The notes under the pieces: generated by a model
What the model saw: only the letters and a program-made list of their open reading frames with translations
Databases searched by the model: none
Told to the model about the DNA's origin: nothing
Made by a program: the position numbers and the translations under genes
Shown here: positions 16,328 through 24,545 of the stretch, piece after piece
Layout of the letters: every line of letters begins with the position of its first letter
Numbering within the stretch: position 1 is the stretch's first letter
Assembly: GCA_944386475.1 (NCBI GenBank)
Contig: CALXBH010000079.1
Coordinates: 81,257-145,256 of the forward strand
Length of the DNA stretch: 64,000 nt
Reading direction: 5' to 3'
Origin: an uncultured Clostridia bacterium
GTDB lineage: Bacteria; Bacillota; Clostridia; Oscillospirales; Ruminococcaceae

Positions 16328-18019
16328 ATGAAAACTGTGATTATCGGGGGCGTCGCAGGAGGCGCTTCTGCCGCTGCCCGTTTGCGGCGCCTGGACGAAT
16401 CCGCCGAGATTATCATCCTGGAGCGGGGCGAATACGTTTCGTTTGCCAACTGCGGCCTGCCTTACTACATCGGCGGCGCCATCAAGGAAAAAGCAAACCT
16501 TACCTTGCAGACGCCCCAGAGCTTCCGGGCCCGGTTTCGCATCGACGTAAGGGTGCAAAACGAGGCCACCGCCATCGATCCGGACAGCAAAACCGTCACC
16601 GTCAAAGAGCTTGCCACCGGACGCGTCTATCAGGAAAGCTATGACAACCTGATTTTATCCCCCGGGGCGGAGCCGGTCCTCCCGGATATTCCCGGCATCC
16701 ACTCTTCCCGGGTGTTCACCCTGCGCAACATCCCCGACACGCTGAAGATCACAAACGCGATCGAAACCCTAAAACCCAAAGAGGCCATTGTGGTGGGCGG
16801 CGGCTATATCGGCGTGGAGATGGCGGAAAACCTAAAGCAGGCGGGACTTTCTGTCACCATTGTGGAATTATCCGACCACCTGATCGGCCCGCTGGATTAC
16901 GATATGGCGGCGGACATCCACCGGCACATCCGGGAAAAGGGCGTCCAGCTCATTTTAAAAAACGGCGTGGAGAAAATTGAAGAAAAAAACGGCCGGCTGG
17001 CCGTCACCCTGCAAAAAGGGACGGTTACCGGCGATATCCTGATTATGGCGGTGGGCGTAAGGCCGGAAACCGGCCTTGCCAAAGCCTGCGGTATCGCTGC
17101 AAACAAGCGGGGCTCTATCCTGGTAAACCGGCAGATGAAAACCTCCAAGGAGGGGATCTACGCGGTGGGCGACGCGGTGGAAATCGAGGATTTTGTCTTA
17201 AAACAGCCGGGCTTTATCCCTTTAGCCGGCCCCGCCAACAAGCAGGGGCGGATCGCCGCCGACAACATCTGCGGCATTCCCAGCGAGTACCGCGGCACTC
17301 AGGGCTCCTCCATATTAAAGATGTTTGACATGACGGCGGCCTCCACCGGTATCAGCGAAAAAACCGCCGTCGCCGCCGGGATCGACTATGACAAAACCTA
17401 CACCTATTCCGCTTCCCACGCCAGCTATTATCCCGGGGCGCAAAACATGTCGGTCAAGGCGCTGTGGGACAAAAAGACCGGCGCTTTACTGGGCGCCCAG
17501 ATCACCGGCTTTGAAGGGGTGGACAAACGCATCGACGTGCTGGCCACCGCCATCCGGCTGGGGGCCAAGGTGACCGATTTGACCCAGCTGGAGCTTTGCT
17601 ACGCCCCGCCCTACTCCAGCGCCAAGGACCCGGTGAACATGCTGGGGTATGTGGCCGAAAATATCATCTCCGGGAAGATGGGCCAGTTTTTCTGGCACGA
17701 CGTAAACACCCTTCCCCGGGACGGAAGCGTCACCCTGCTTGATGTGCGCACACCCCTGGAGGTCTCCCGGGGACATATCGAAGGCTTTCAGAATATCCCC
17801 CTAGACAGCCTGCGGGAGCATCTCTCAGAGATCCCCAAGGATAAACCGGTTTATGTCCACTGCCACAGCGGCCTGCGCAGCTATATCGCCTGCCGGATCC
17901 TTACGGGCAACGGATACACCTGCTACAATCTGGCGGGAGGCTGGCGCCTTTATGAGTCGGTCATTCATGAGAAAACCGTTCCCGAATACATCTGCACCGA
18001 GTGTGAACGCCATGAATAA
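16328..18019 (+). CDS. CoA-disulfide reductase-like FAD/NAD(P) oxidoreductase fused to a rhodanese domain
   Basis: A 563-residue flavoprotein. Residues 1-450 are a pyridine-nucleotide disulfide oxidoreductase: FAD motif GGVAGGASAAARLRR (residues 6-20), single active Cys in SFANCGLPYY (about 42), NAD motif VVGGGYIGVEMAE (about 156-168) and the second FAD motif VGDAVE (about 280). Residues about 465-555 are a rhodanese domain with active-site loop HCHSGLRSY. Enzymes of this build reduce CoA disulfide or CoA/glutathione persulfides and related polysulfides. The start at 16328 follows AAAGGAGATG; an in-frame upstream codon at 16298 has no site. The last residues (CTECERHE) add two Cys. Likely co-transcribed with the following rhodanese lipoprotein. 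Confidence 0.92.
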   Translation: MKTVIIGGVAGGASAAARLRRLDESAEIIILERGEYVSFANCGLPYYIGGAIKEKANLTLQTPQSFRARFRIDVRVQNEATAIDPDSKTVTVKELATGRVYQESYDNLILSPGAEPVLPDIPGIHSSRVFTLRNIPDTLKITNAIETLKPKEAIVVGGGYIGVEMAENLKQAGLSVTIVELSDHLIGPLDYDMAADIHRHIREKGVQLILKNGVEKIEEKNGRLAVTLQKGTVTGDILIMAVGVRPETGLAKACGIAANKRGSILVNRQMKTSKEGIYAVGDAVEIEDFVLKQPGFIPLAGPANKQGRIAADNICGIPSEYRGTQGSSILKMFDMTAASTGISEKTAVAAGIDYDKTYTYSASHASYYPGAQNMSVKALWDKKTGALLGAQITGFEGVDKRIDVLATAIRLGAKVTDLTQLELCYAPPYSSAKDPVNMLGYVAENIISGKMGQFFWHDVNTLPRDGSVTLLDVRTPLEVSRGHIEGFQNIPLDSLREHLSEIPKDKPVYVHCHSGLRSYIACRILTGNGYTCYNLAGGWRLYESVIHEKTVPEYICTECERHE

Positions 18020-18461
18020 CCGTCTTCCTCCCATTCTTGCGGCCGCTTTGCTGACAGCCGCCCTGCTGGCCGGATGCACCTCCTCTCCGGCGGAAAGCAC
18101 CTCCCAAACGGGAGAGAGCTCCCCGGCGGAAATCGTTTCCCAGTCAGGGGACGGCTATCAGTCGGTCACTCCCCAGCAGGCAAAGGAGCTTATGGACTCT
18201 ACACAAGATTATATCATCTTAGACGTGCGCACACAACCGGAATATGACGAAGGGCATCTGCCGGACGCGGTACTGATTCCGGATACCGAGATCGCCTCCC
18301 GGGCTGAGCGGGAGCTCCCCAAAAAGGATCAGCTGATTTTCGTTTACTGCCGCAGCGGCCGCCGGAGCAAAAACGCCTCCCGAGAGCTGGCGGCTATGGG
18401 GTACACCAATATCAAGGAGTTTGGCGGCATTATCGACTGGCCTTACGAAATCGTCCAGTAA
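18012..18461 (+). CDS. Rhodanese-like domain lipoprotein
   Basis: A 149-residue protein with a lipoprotein signal (lipobox LLAGC, Cys near residue 20), a Ser/Thr-rich linker, and a rhodanese domain (about 55-148) with active-site loop VYCRSGRRS. It should sit on the outer face of the membrane and handle sulfane sulfur or thiol transfer there. It starts inside the end of the reductase gene (8-base overlap, ATGAATAA), so the two are translationally coupled: a cytoplasmic and an extracytoplasmic rhodanese from one transcript. Confidence 0.88.
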   Translation: MNNRLPPILAAALLTAALLAGCTSSPAESTSQTGESSPAEIVSQSGDGYQSVTPQQAKELMDSTQDYIILDVRTQPEYDEGHLPDAVLIPDTEIASRAERELPKKDQLIFVYCRSGRRSKNASRELAAMGYTNIKEFGGIIDWPYEIVQ

Positions 18462-18536
18462 CAGCGTTTTAAACCGTCCTGAGCCTATTTCCGCAAAAGG
18501 AAGGGCCTCGCCCTCCCTGGTATCAGAAGCTGCTTG

Positions 18537-19493
18537 CTACAGCCGGTTATAGACAGTCAAAGCGTCCAGCAGATGAAAAGGCTGCGTTTGATGACTGCCC
18601 TTCGCCCCGGCGGTAACCAGGATGTATTCCTTGCCGTCCACTGTGGCCAGGCTTGCCAGGCACAGACCGGCCTCGGCGGTGTAGCCGGTTTTTCCGCCCA
18701 GCAGTTCGCCGCCGGCGATACCCCTATTGTCCAGGCTGTCCAGCAGGCTGAACATACTGCTGTAAAAGGTAAAGCCCTCGGGGTGCTGCAAGGTAGGTTT
18801 GACGCTGTGCCGTTTAGCGCAAAAAATCTCCCGAAACGCCGGATTATCCAAAGCATACCGAAGCAGAATAGCGATATCCTCCGCGGTGGAATAGTGGTTT
18901 TTATCGTGCAGGCCGGTGGTATTGCAAAAATGGGTGTTTTTCATCCCCAACTCGGCGGCCTTCTCGTTCATCTTTTCCACAAACGCCTGATCGGAACCGG
19001 CCGTCTGCTGGGCGGCCGCCAGGCAGCATTCCGCCCCGGAGGGGAGCAGCATCCCATAAACCAGGTCGCTCAGCGTAACCTCCTCCCCGGGAGCAAACCC
19101 CGCCATCGAAGCCTCCGCTTCATAAAGGGGCGGAAAAATTTCTTCCGGGAGGCGGACGGTTCTGTCTAGATCCTCCGCTCCTTCGATGACTAGGATGGCG
19201 GTCATGATTTTGGTGAGGGAAGCGGGATAGATCCGCTCCTTCTCCCCTTTTCCGGCGAGGATTCCCCCTGTTTCAAGATCCGCTAAAACGGCGTGCGGGC
19301 TGTGCAGTCCCTCAAGCGGGGAAGCCGTTTCCCCTGTTTCGCCGCTGATACTGGAGATTCCCTTTAAATAGCCGGATAAATGTCCTGCCGTCATCCCCCA
19401 TACACCAAGCAAAAAAGCGGTCAGAAGGATCACCGCCGTCACGGCGCATCCCCTCCGGCGAGAGCCGCTTTTTCTTCTCTGTTTGTTATTCAT
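18537..19493 (-). CDS. Serine-type D-alanyl-D-alanine carboxypeptidase (S11, VanY-D/DacA-like)
   Basis: A 318-residue penicillin-binding-type carboxypeptidase that trims the terminal D-Ala from peptidoglycan stem peptides. It has an N-terminal basic stretch and one membrane helix (about 14-36), the catalytic SxxK motif PASLTKIM (about residue 95), and the KTG box GGKTGYTAEAG. The second box reads LPSGAECC, i.e. SGA where the family has SxN. The start at 19493 precedes the helix; ATG at 19505 is too close to the AAGGAAGG site. It follows vanR-vanS-like genes on the same strand but a hairpin separates it from them. S11-type carboxypeptidases also occur in VanD-type resistance clusters. Confidence 0.85.
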   Translation of the reverse strand: MNNKQRRKSGSRRRGCAVTAVILLTAFLLGVWGMTAGHLSGYLKGISSISGETGETASPLEGLHSPHAVLADLETGGILAGKGEKERIYPASLTKIMTAILVIEGAEDLDRTVRLPEEIFPPLYEAEASMAGFAPGEEVTLSDLVYGMLLPSGAECCLAAAQQTAGSDQAFVEKMNEKAAELGMKNTHFCNTTGLHDKNHYSTAEDIAILLRYALDNPAFREIFCAKRHSVKPTLQHPEGFTFYSSMFSLLDSLDNRGIAGGELLGGKTGYTAEAGLCLASLATVDGKEYILVTAGAKGSHQTQPFHLLDALTVYNRL

Positions 19494-19522
19494 GTTCGGT
19501 ACCATGCCTTCCTTAAAGATTT

Positions 19523-19566
19523 AAAAGCTTCCCCTTTGTATCCATTTTACAAAGGGGAAGCTTTTT
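19523..19566. terminator. Hairpin between vanS-like gene and carboxypeptidase gene
   Basis: An 18-bp perfect stem (AAAAGCTTCCCCTTTGTA and complement) with a 7-base loop and T runs on both sides. On the minus strand it ends just before the carboxypeptidase ribosome site, so it either ends the vanRS transcript or attenuates read-through. Confidence 0.7.
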
Positions 19567-19631
19567 GTGTTTTAATATTTTCTTGTTGGTTGTTTAAGAA
19601 AAGCCTAAGGAAACCGCACCGTATCCTGACG

Positions 19632-20783
19632 TTAGCGCAACGGGAGCGTCACACGGAAGGTGGTTATCTCTTCCCGGCTGTCCGCCGTGATCGTCCCGCC
19701 GTGCAGGGTGATAATCTCTTTGGCGATGGCAAGGCCCAGCCCCGCTCCTCCGGTGTTGGTGGAACGGGATTCATCCAGCCGGAAAAACTTCTCAAAAATA
19801 GCGTCCAGCTTTTGAGCGGGAATGGTTTTTCCCTGATTTTGGACGGTGATTTCCATCTGATGCTCCATTTGTCTGGCGGTGATGGCGATCACCGTATCAG
19901 GATAACTGTAGGAGATAGCATTTTTTAAGATGTTATTAAACACCCGGGCCAGTTTTTCCGGATCGCCGTATACACAGGCGTTTTCCTCCACGTTGAGCTG
20001 GACGGTGTTGCCGTGAGCTTGCAGCAGCGGAAAAAATTCATCGGTCAGCTGCACCAGCATATAGGAAAGGTCGATCCGCTCTTTTTCCAGGTGGATCTGC
20101 TGCAGATTATACCGGGTGATCTCGAAAAACTCGTTGATAAGCCTTTCCAGCCGCTGAGCCTTGTCCAACGTGATGTGCACATATTTGGCCCGCTGTTTTT
20201 GGGGCATGTCCGGCGCTTCATCCAAAAGGCTTAAATACCCGATCACCGACGTCAGCGGCGTTTTTAAATCGTGGGCCAGATAAGCGATCAAGTCGTTTTT
20301 CCGGGAGGCTTCCTCCTTTAAAATCTGCTCATGGCGCTGCATGGTGGATTTAATTTCGGTCATCTGGGCGGCGATCTCCGCATATCCCTTGGGGAATACC
20401 TCCGCCGCTTCTTTGTCCTGGGTCATATAGCTGTGAAGCATCTGACTAATCGAGGTGACCGACTGCTTGACCTTTTTGCGCGCCCGAAAGCAGGATAATA
20501 TGCCTGCGATGGCAAGACAGACTGCCGCTGCGCACAGAAACGCCCAAAAAATCAGATGTTTAATGGCGATCCAGTCGGGATAACACACCACAGTATAGGC
20601 GTCTTTATCCGCCAGATAGCGGTTTTCATAGATCATGTAATGGCTGTCGAACCATTCCACAAATACGCCGTTGAACACGTTGTCCACCAGGAAGTAAAGC
20701 CCTATGCAAAAAACAAACCCCACCGCGCAGACAGTTAAAACAACGGCGATATCTTTCAGTCTACTTTTCAATTTTATAGCCAC
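19632..20783 (-). CDS. VanS-like sensor histidine kinase
   Basis: A 383-residue membrane sensor kinase. Two membrane helices (about 10-32 and 76-97) flank a short extracellular loop of about 40 residues, followed by a HAMP-like linker, the phosphoacceptor motif YLAHDLKTPLTSVIGYLSLLDEA (DHp) and an ATPase domain with NILKNA (N box), the F box and GGAGLGLAI (G2). The start is taken as GTG at 20783, giving (M)AIKLKSRLKD, which parallels MVIKLKNKK of VanS-A and keeps the 23-base overlap with the vanR-like stop; the frame is open to 20840 but has no ribosome site there. It probably senses cell-wall stress; glycopeptide sensing is not proven. Confidence 0.85.
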   Translation of the reverse strand: MAIKLKSRLKDIAVVLTVCAVGFVFCIGLYFLVDNVFNGVFVEWFDSHYMIYENRYLADKDAYTVVCYPDWIAIKHLIFWAFLCAAAVCLAIAGILSCFRARKKVKQSVTSISQMLHSYMTQDKEAAEVFPKGYAEIAAQMTEIKSTMQRHEQILKEEASRKNDLIAYLAHDLKTPLTSVIGYLSLLDEAPDMPQKQRAKYVHITLDKAQRLERLINEFFEITRYNLQQIHLEKERIDLSYMLVQLTDEFFPLLQAHGNTVQLNVEENACVYGDPEKLARVFNNILKNAISYSYPDTVIAITARQMEHQMEITVQNQGKTIPAQKLDAIFEKFFRLDESRSTNTGGAGLGLAIAKEIITLHGGTITADSREEITTFRVTLPLR

Positions 20784-21456
20784 ATCCCCACACAGTTTTA
20801 ATATATTTTGGCTCCTCAAAGGAATCCCCCATCTTTTCACGCAGGTGACGAATATGGACGGTGATGGTGTTGTTGTTTTTATGGTAATATTCGTCGCCCC
20901 AGATCTGATGGAACAACTCCTCCGAGCTGACCACCTGCCCCCTGTTCTGGCACAGGATGCGCAGAATGGAAAATTCCGTAGGCGTCAGGGATAAAGGCTT
21001 TTCGTTTAAGGTGCATTCGTGGGTTTTTACATTAATCACCAGCCCCGAATGGACGATGACGTCCTCCTCCGGGCCGGCGCCTGTGTTATACCGCTTATAC
21101 CGCCTCAGCTGGGCCTTAACGCGGGCGACCAGCTCCAGCGGCAGGAAAGGCTTGGTGATATAATCATCGGCGCCTAGTGCCAAGCCGTTGATCTTATCCA
21201 TTTCCTCCCCTTTGGCCGTCAGCATGATGACCGGAAAACGGTAAAACTCCCGGATTTTCCGGCAGATTTGGAAGCCGTCCATTCCGGGGAGCATGACATC
21301 CAGGATGGCCAGATCCGGCGTTTTTTGCTGGATGCAGTTCCAGGCATCCATACCGCTGTAAAAGGTGCATACAGTATAGCCCTCGTTTTTTAAATACAAA
21401 GCGACAAGATCGGCAATTTCCGGTTCGTCGTCCACAATCAGGATGGTGTCCGGCAT
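20761..21456 (-). CDS. VanR-like OmpR family response regulator
   Basis: A 231-residue regulator, the same length as VanR-A. The receiver domain (1-120) has the acidic pair DDE, the phospho-acceptor LAILDVMLPG (Asp near 52), Thr of MLTAK and Lys of YITKP. The OmpR-type winged helix (about 130-230) ends VWGCGYKIEK, nearly identical to the VanR-A end. AAGGAG lies 8 bases upstream. It pairs with the overlapping sensor kinase. Closest relatives by eye are VanR of glycopeptide-resistance clusters, but no resistance enzymes are adjacent. Confidence 0.88.
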   Translation of the reverse strand: MPDTILIVDDEPEIADLVALYLKNEGYTVCTFYSGMDAWNCIQQKTPDLAILDVMLPGMDGFQICRKIREFYRFPVIMLTAKGEEMDKINGLALGADDYITKPFLPLELVARVKAQLRRYKRYNTGAGPEEDVIVHSGLVINVKTHECTLNEKPLSLTPTEFSILRILCQNRGQVVSSEELFHQIWGDEYYHKNNNTITVHIRHLREKMGDSFEEPKYIKTVWGCGYKIEK

Positions 21457-21486
21457 GATTCTCTCTCCTTTTCTAACCTGAATTTT

Positions 21487-21552
21487 ATTATAACAAACTG
21501 TGGGAAGAGATAGATAATCGTTTTCCTAAGAGAATCTTAATAATTTCCTAAG
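21487..21552 (-). promoter_or_regulatory. vanR-like promoter with direct repeats
   Basis: A minus-strand TATAAT (21492-21487) lacks a good -35. Upstream, TTTCCTAAG (plus-strand reading) occurs at 21522 and 21544, 22 bp apart, with a weaker copy (AATCTTAAT) at 21533. Three sites at 11-bp spacing is the pattern bound by OmpR-family activators, so autoregulation by the regulator is likely. Confidence 0.6.
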
Positions 21553-21556
21553 ATAA

Positions 21557-21584
21557 AGGCGTGCTGCAAAATGCAACACGCCCT
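21557..21584 (-). terminator. Terminator of the DUF362 gene
   Basis: Stem GGCGTGTTGCA / TGCAGCACGCC on the minus strand followed by CTTTATCTT, about 55 bases after the DUF362 stop. Confidence 0.65.
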
Positions 21585-21637
21585 ATTAAAATCACTGACA
21601 ACACGCCTTTGGATGAAAGGCTTAACCCTCCGGCGGC

Positions 21638-22768
21638 TTACAGCTTAATCAACTCGTACTCCCGGGTGCCGACGCCGATTTTTTCTGCATGGGCCAGACA
21701 GGTTTTCCACTCAGATTCCGGGGTAGAGTTGGTAAAATGATCGTGATGATCTACAAAGCCCGGTTTTGCCATGTTGTTGGCAAGCTGGCTTCCCGGCATG
21801 GGGGAAGCCGCCAGGCAGGCGTCCACGCACGCCTGATCCAGCGCTAAAGGATCAAAGGAGGCGAACATGCCGATATCCGGCAGGATGGGCATATCGTTTT
21901 CGCAGTGGCAGTCGCAGTTGGGGGATACATCCACCACCAGCGAAATGTGGAAGTTGGGCCGCCCGTCGATCACCGCCTTGGTGTACTCCGCCATGCGGCA
22001 GTTTAAATCGGATACCGCCGCATAGCTGGAAAACGCGATGGCGTCAAAGTTGCAGGCGCCGATACATCTTCCGCAGCCCACGCAGTGTTTGGTATCCACC
22101 GCCATTTTCCGGGTCTTTTCATCAAACACAAGGCCCTCATTGGCGCATTCTTTCTGACATTTTTTGCAGCCCCGGCAAAGCTCCGGGTCAATCTGGGGCT
22201 GGCCGTCGTTATGCTGCTCTTTTTTGCCGGTACGGGAGCCGCAGCCCATGCCGATATTTTTGATCGCGCCGCCAAAGCCGGTCATCTCGTGGCCCTTAAA
22301 ATGGGTCAGGCTGATAAACACGTCCGCATCCATAATCGCCCGGCCAATCCAGGCTTCTTTGATATATTCACCGCCCTCGACGGGAACGGCTATATCGTCG
22401 GTTCCCTTTAAACCGTCGCCGATTAGGATAGGGCATCCCACCGACAAGGGCGTAAAGCCGTTTTCCCAGGCGCACTCCAAATGCTCCAGAGCGTTTTTGC
22501 GGCTTCCGGGATACAGGGTGTTGCAGTCGGTGAGGAAGGGCTTGCCGCCCAGCTCCTTCACTACGTCCACCACCGCCTTGGCATAGTTAGGCCGCAGGTA
22601 GCTGATATTCCCCAGCTCCCCAAAGTGGATTTTGATCGCCACGAATTTGCCGTCCAGATCAAGTTTTTCGATCCCCGCCTTTTTAATGAGCTTTTTGAGC
22701 TTTACCGGCAGGCCGTCGCCAAACGCCACGGTGTGAAAAACCCTAAAATAAACCTTTGCCTTTTCCAT
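21638..22768 (-). CDS. DUF362 domain protein with two 4Fe-4S ferredoxin motifs
   Basis: A 376-residue cytoplasmic protein. Residues about 1-185 are the DUF362 domain (IKIHFGELGNISYLRP, FKGHEMTGFGGAIKNIGMGCGSRTGK). Residues about 190-245 hold a 2[4Fe-4S] ferredoxin module, CRGCKKCQKECA and CVGCGRCIGACN, and a further Cys pair follows (CDCHC). Such proteins are common in anaerobes and are thought to move electrons, but the reaction is unknown. It is last in its minus-strand group, after ung. Confidence 0.88.
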   Translation of the reverse strand: MEKAKVYFRVFHTVAFGDGLPVKLKKLIKKAGIEKLDLDGKFVAIKIHFGELGNISYLRPNYAKAVVDVVKELGGKPFLTDCNTLYPGSRKNALEHLECAWENGFTPLSVGCPILIGDGLKGTDDIAVPVEGGEYIKEAWIGRAIMDADVFISLTHFKGHEMTGFGGAIKNIGMGCGSRTGKKEQHNDGQPQIDPELCRGCKKCQKECANEGLVFDEKTRKMAVDTKHCVGCGRCIGACNFDAIAFSSYAAVSDLNCRMAEYTKAVIDGRPNFHISLVVDVSPNCDCHCENDMPILPDIGMFASFDPLALDQACVDACLAASPMPGSQLANNMAKPGFVDHHDHFTNSTPESEWKTCLAHAEKIGVGTREYELIKL

Positions 22769-22817
22769 TGTGGTTCATCCTTTCTTGTCAAGTGGTTATA
22801 AATATTCCCGCCGTTTT

Positions 22818-23489
22818 TTAATCGTCCAGCTGCCAGCAAACCGGCTGTTCTCCCACGCTTTGTAAAAACTCGTTGGTCTTGGAAAAATGCCGGCAGCCAA
22901 AAAATCCGTTATAGGCGGATAGGGGGCTTGGATGCGCCGCTGTAAGGACACGGTGGGCGGGGTTGGTAATGAGTTTTCCTTTTTCCCGGGCGTTTGCCCC
23001 CCACAGCAAAAACACCATTGGTTTTTCCCGCTCATTTAAAAGCTCGATCACCTGGTCGGTGAAGATTTCCCAGCCCATGCCCCGGTGGCTGTTGGCTCTT
23101 CCCGCCCGCACCGTGAGCACGGTGTTTAAAAGCAACACGCCCTGCTTGGCCCACTGGGTAAGCTCCCCATGGGAGGGAGGGGCAATTCCTAAATCATTTT
23201 GAATCTCCGTAAAGACGTTGCACAGTGAGGGCGGCGGCGCCACCCCTTTTTTCACCGAAAAGCACAGTCCATGAGCCTGTCCCGGCCCGTGGTAAGGGTC
23301 CTGCCCTAAAATCACCGCCTTAACCCCGTGATAGGGGGTGAGCTTTAAGGCGTTAAAGATATCGTACATATCCGGATAGATGGTGTCGTGGCTGTACTCA
23401 TACTTTAAAAAACGGCGCAGATTTTGATAATAGGGCTTTGCAAATTCATCCTTTAACAGCTCGTCCCAGTCGTTTTCAAAGGTAACCAT
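22818..23489 (-). CDS. ung: Uracil-DNA glycosylase
   Basis: Family 1 UDG that removes uracil from DNA as the first step of base excision repair. All key motifs are present in 223 residues: water-activating loop ILGQDPYHGPGQAHGLCFS (about 59-77), LLNTVLTV (about 121), LLWGANA, and the DNA-intercalating HPSPLSA (about 185). Length is normal for the family. Confidence 0.96.
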   Translation of the reverse strand: MVTFENDWDELLKDEFAKPYYQNLRRFLKYEYSHDTIYPDMYDIFNALKLTPYHGVKAVILGQDPYHGPGQAHGLCFSVKKGVAPPPSLCNVFTEIQNDLGIAPPSHGELTQWAKQGVLLLNTVLTVRAGRANSHRGMGWEIFTDQVIELLNEREKPMVFLLWGANAREKGKLITNPAHRVLTAAHPSPLSAYNGFFGCRHFSKTNEFLQSVGEQPVCWQLDD

Positions 23490-23513
23490 CGTCTCTTCCT
23501 TTCTTCCGCGAAA

Positions 23514-23576
23514 ACGGCGCGGGGTTTTGGGGACAACCCTTTGTTTTTCGGACTGTCCCCCATCACCCCGCGCCGG
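23514..23576 (-). terminator. Compound hairpin terminator of the transketolase operon
   Basis: An outer stem CGGCGCGGGG / CCCCGCGCCG encloses an inner stem GGGGACA / TGTCCCC. On the minus strand it is followed by TTTT. It separates the transketolase genes from ung. Confidence 0.75.
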
Positions 23577-23597
23577 ATATTGCTAGAAGCCTTTCGG

Positions 23598-24545
23598 CTA
23601 TTTTTTCAGCGTTAAAGCGTATTTTGCCTTTTCCACGATGTTTTCCGCGCACAGGCCGAATACCTGCAACAGCTCCTTGGCGGGGCCGGACATGCCGAAG
23701 CGGTCATTAACCCCTACCCGCACCACGGGAACCGGGCAGATGCCGGCTAACGCTTCGCACACCGCGCCGCCCATGCCGCCGATGATGTTATGCTCCTCCA
23801 CCGTGACGATCACGCCGGTTTCCCGGGCCGCAGCGGCCAAAATTTCCTCATCCAGCGGTTTGATGGTGTGCAGGTTGATAACCCGGGCGGAGATCCCCTG
23901 GTTTTTTAAAAGCTCCGCCGCCGCCAAGGCTTCTCCCACCATCAGGCCGGTAGCCACGATGGAAACGTCGCTCCCCTCGGTTAAAAGCTCCCCTTTTCCC
24001 AGCTGGAACTGATAGGAAGCGTCGTGAAACGCCGGAACCGCCAGCCGCCCCAGGCGCAGGTACACCGGCCCATCCAGCTGGGCAGCGGCGCGCACGGCCG
24101 CTTTGGCCTCGTAATGATCGGCAGGGTTAATCACCGTCATGCCGGGGATCACCCGCATCAGGGCAATATCCTCGCAGCACTGATGGGTAGCGCCGTCCTC
24201 CCCCACCGAGATACCCGCATGGGTCGCCCCGATCTTAACGTTTAAATGAGGGTAGCCGATAGAGTTGCGGATAATCTCAAAGGCGCGGCCGGCGGCAAAC
24301 ATGGCAAAGGAACTGGCAAACACCAGTTTTCCCGTCGCAGCCATTCCCGCCGCGACGCCCATCATATCCGCTTCCGCAATGCCGCAGTCAAAAAAACGGT
24401 CGGGAAATTTCTTTTTAAACATCCCTGTTTTGGTGGCGGCGGCAAGGTCCGCGTCCAGCACCACCAGATTGGGATATTCCTCCCCCAGCTCGCACAGCGC
24501 TTCGCCGTAGCTTTCACGGGTTGCTTTTTTGATTACATCTGCCAT
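23598..24545 (-). CDS. Transketolase, C-terminal (pyrimidine-binding) subunit
   Basis: A 315-residue subunit carrying the pyrimidine-binding and C-terminal transketolase domains: GIAEADMMGVAAGMAATGK (about 54-72) with the catalytic Glu that activates thiamine diphosphate, and HTKGISVGEDGATHQ-type segment HAGISVGEDGATHQ. It pairs with the separately encoded N-terminal half to move two-carbon units in the pentose phosphate pathway. The start codon overlaps the upstream stop by one base (TAATG), so the subunits are made in a fixed ratio. Confidence 0.92.
   Translation of the reverse strand: MADVIKKATRESYGEALCELGEEYPNLVVLDADLAAATKTGMFKKKFPDRFFDCGIAEADMMGVAAGMAATGKLVFASSFAMFAAGRAFEIIRNSIGYPHLNVKIGATHAGISVGEDGATHQCCEDIALMRVIPGMTVINPADHYEAKAAVRAAAQLDGPVYLRLGRLAVPAFHDASYQFQLGKGELLTEGSDVSIVATGLMVGEALAAAELLKNQGISARVINLHTIKPLDEEILAAAARETGVIVTVEEHNIIGGMGGAVCEALAGICPVPVVRVGVNDRFGMSGPAKELLQVFGLCAENIVEKAKYALTLKK

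Noticed and set aside
15577..16449. Longer (290-codon) version of the Crp/Fnr regulator
   Set aside because: The first 65 codons would run across the divergent promoter region and into the reductase gene, and encode no family sequence.
18537..21456. Functional glycopeptide-resistance cluster
   Set aside because: Only regulator, sensor and carboxypeptidase are present; without VanH, an altered ligase and VanX the cell cannot make modified precursors from these genes alone.
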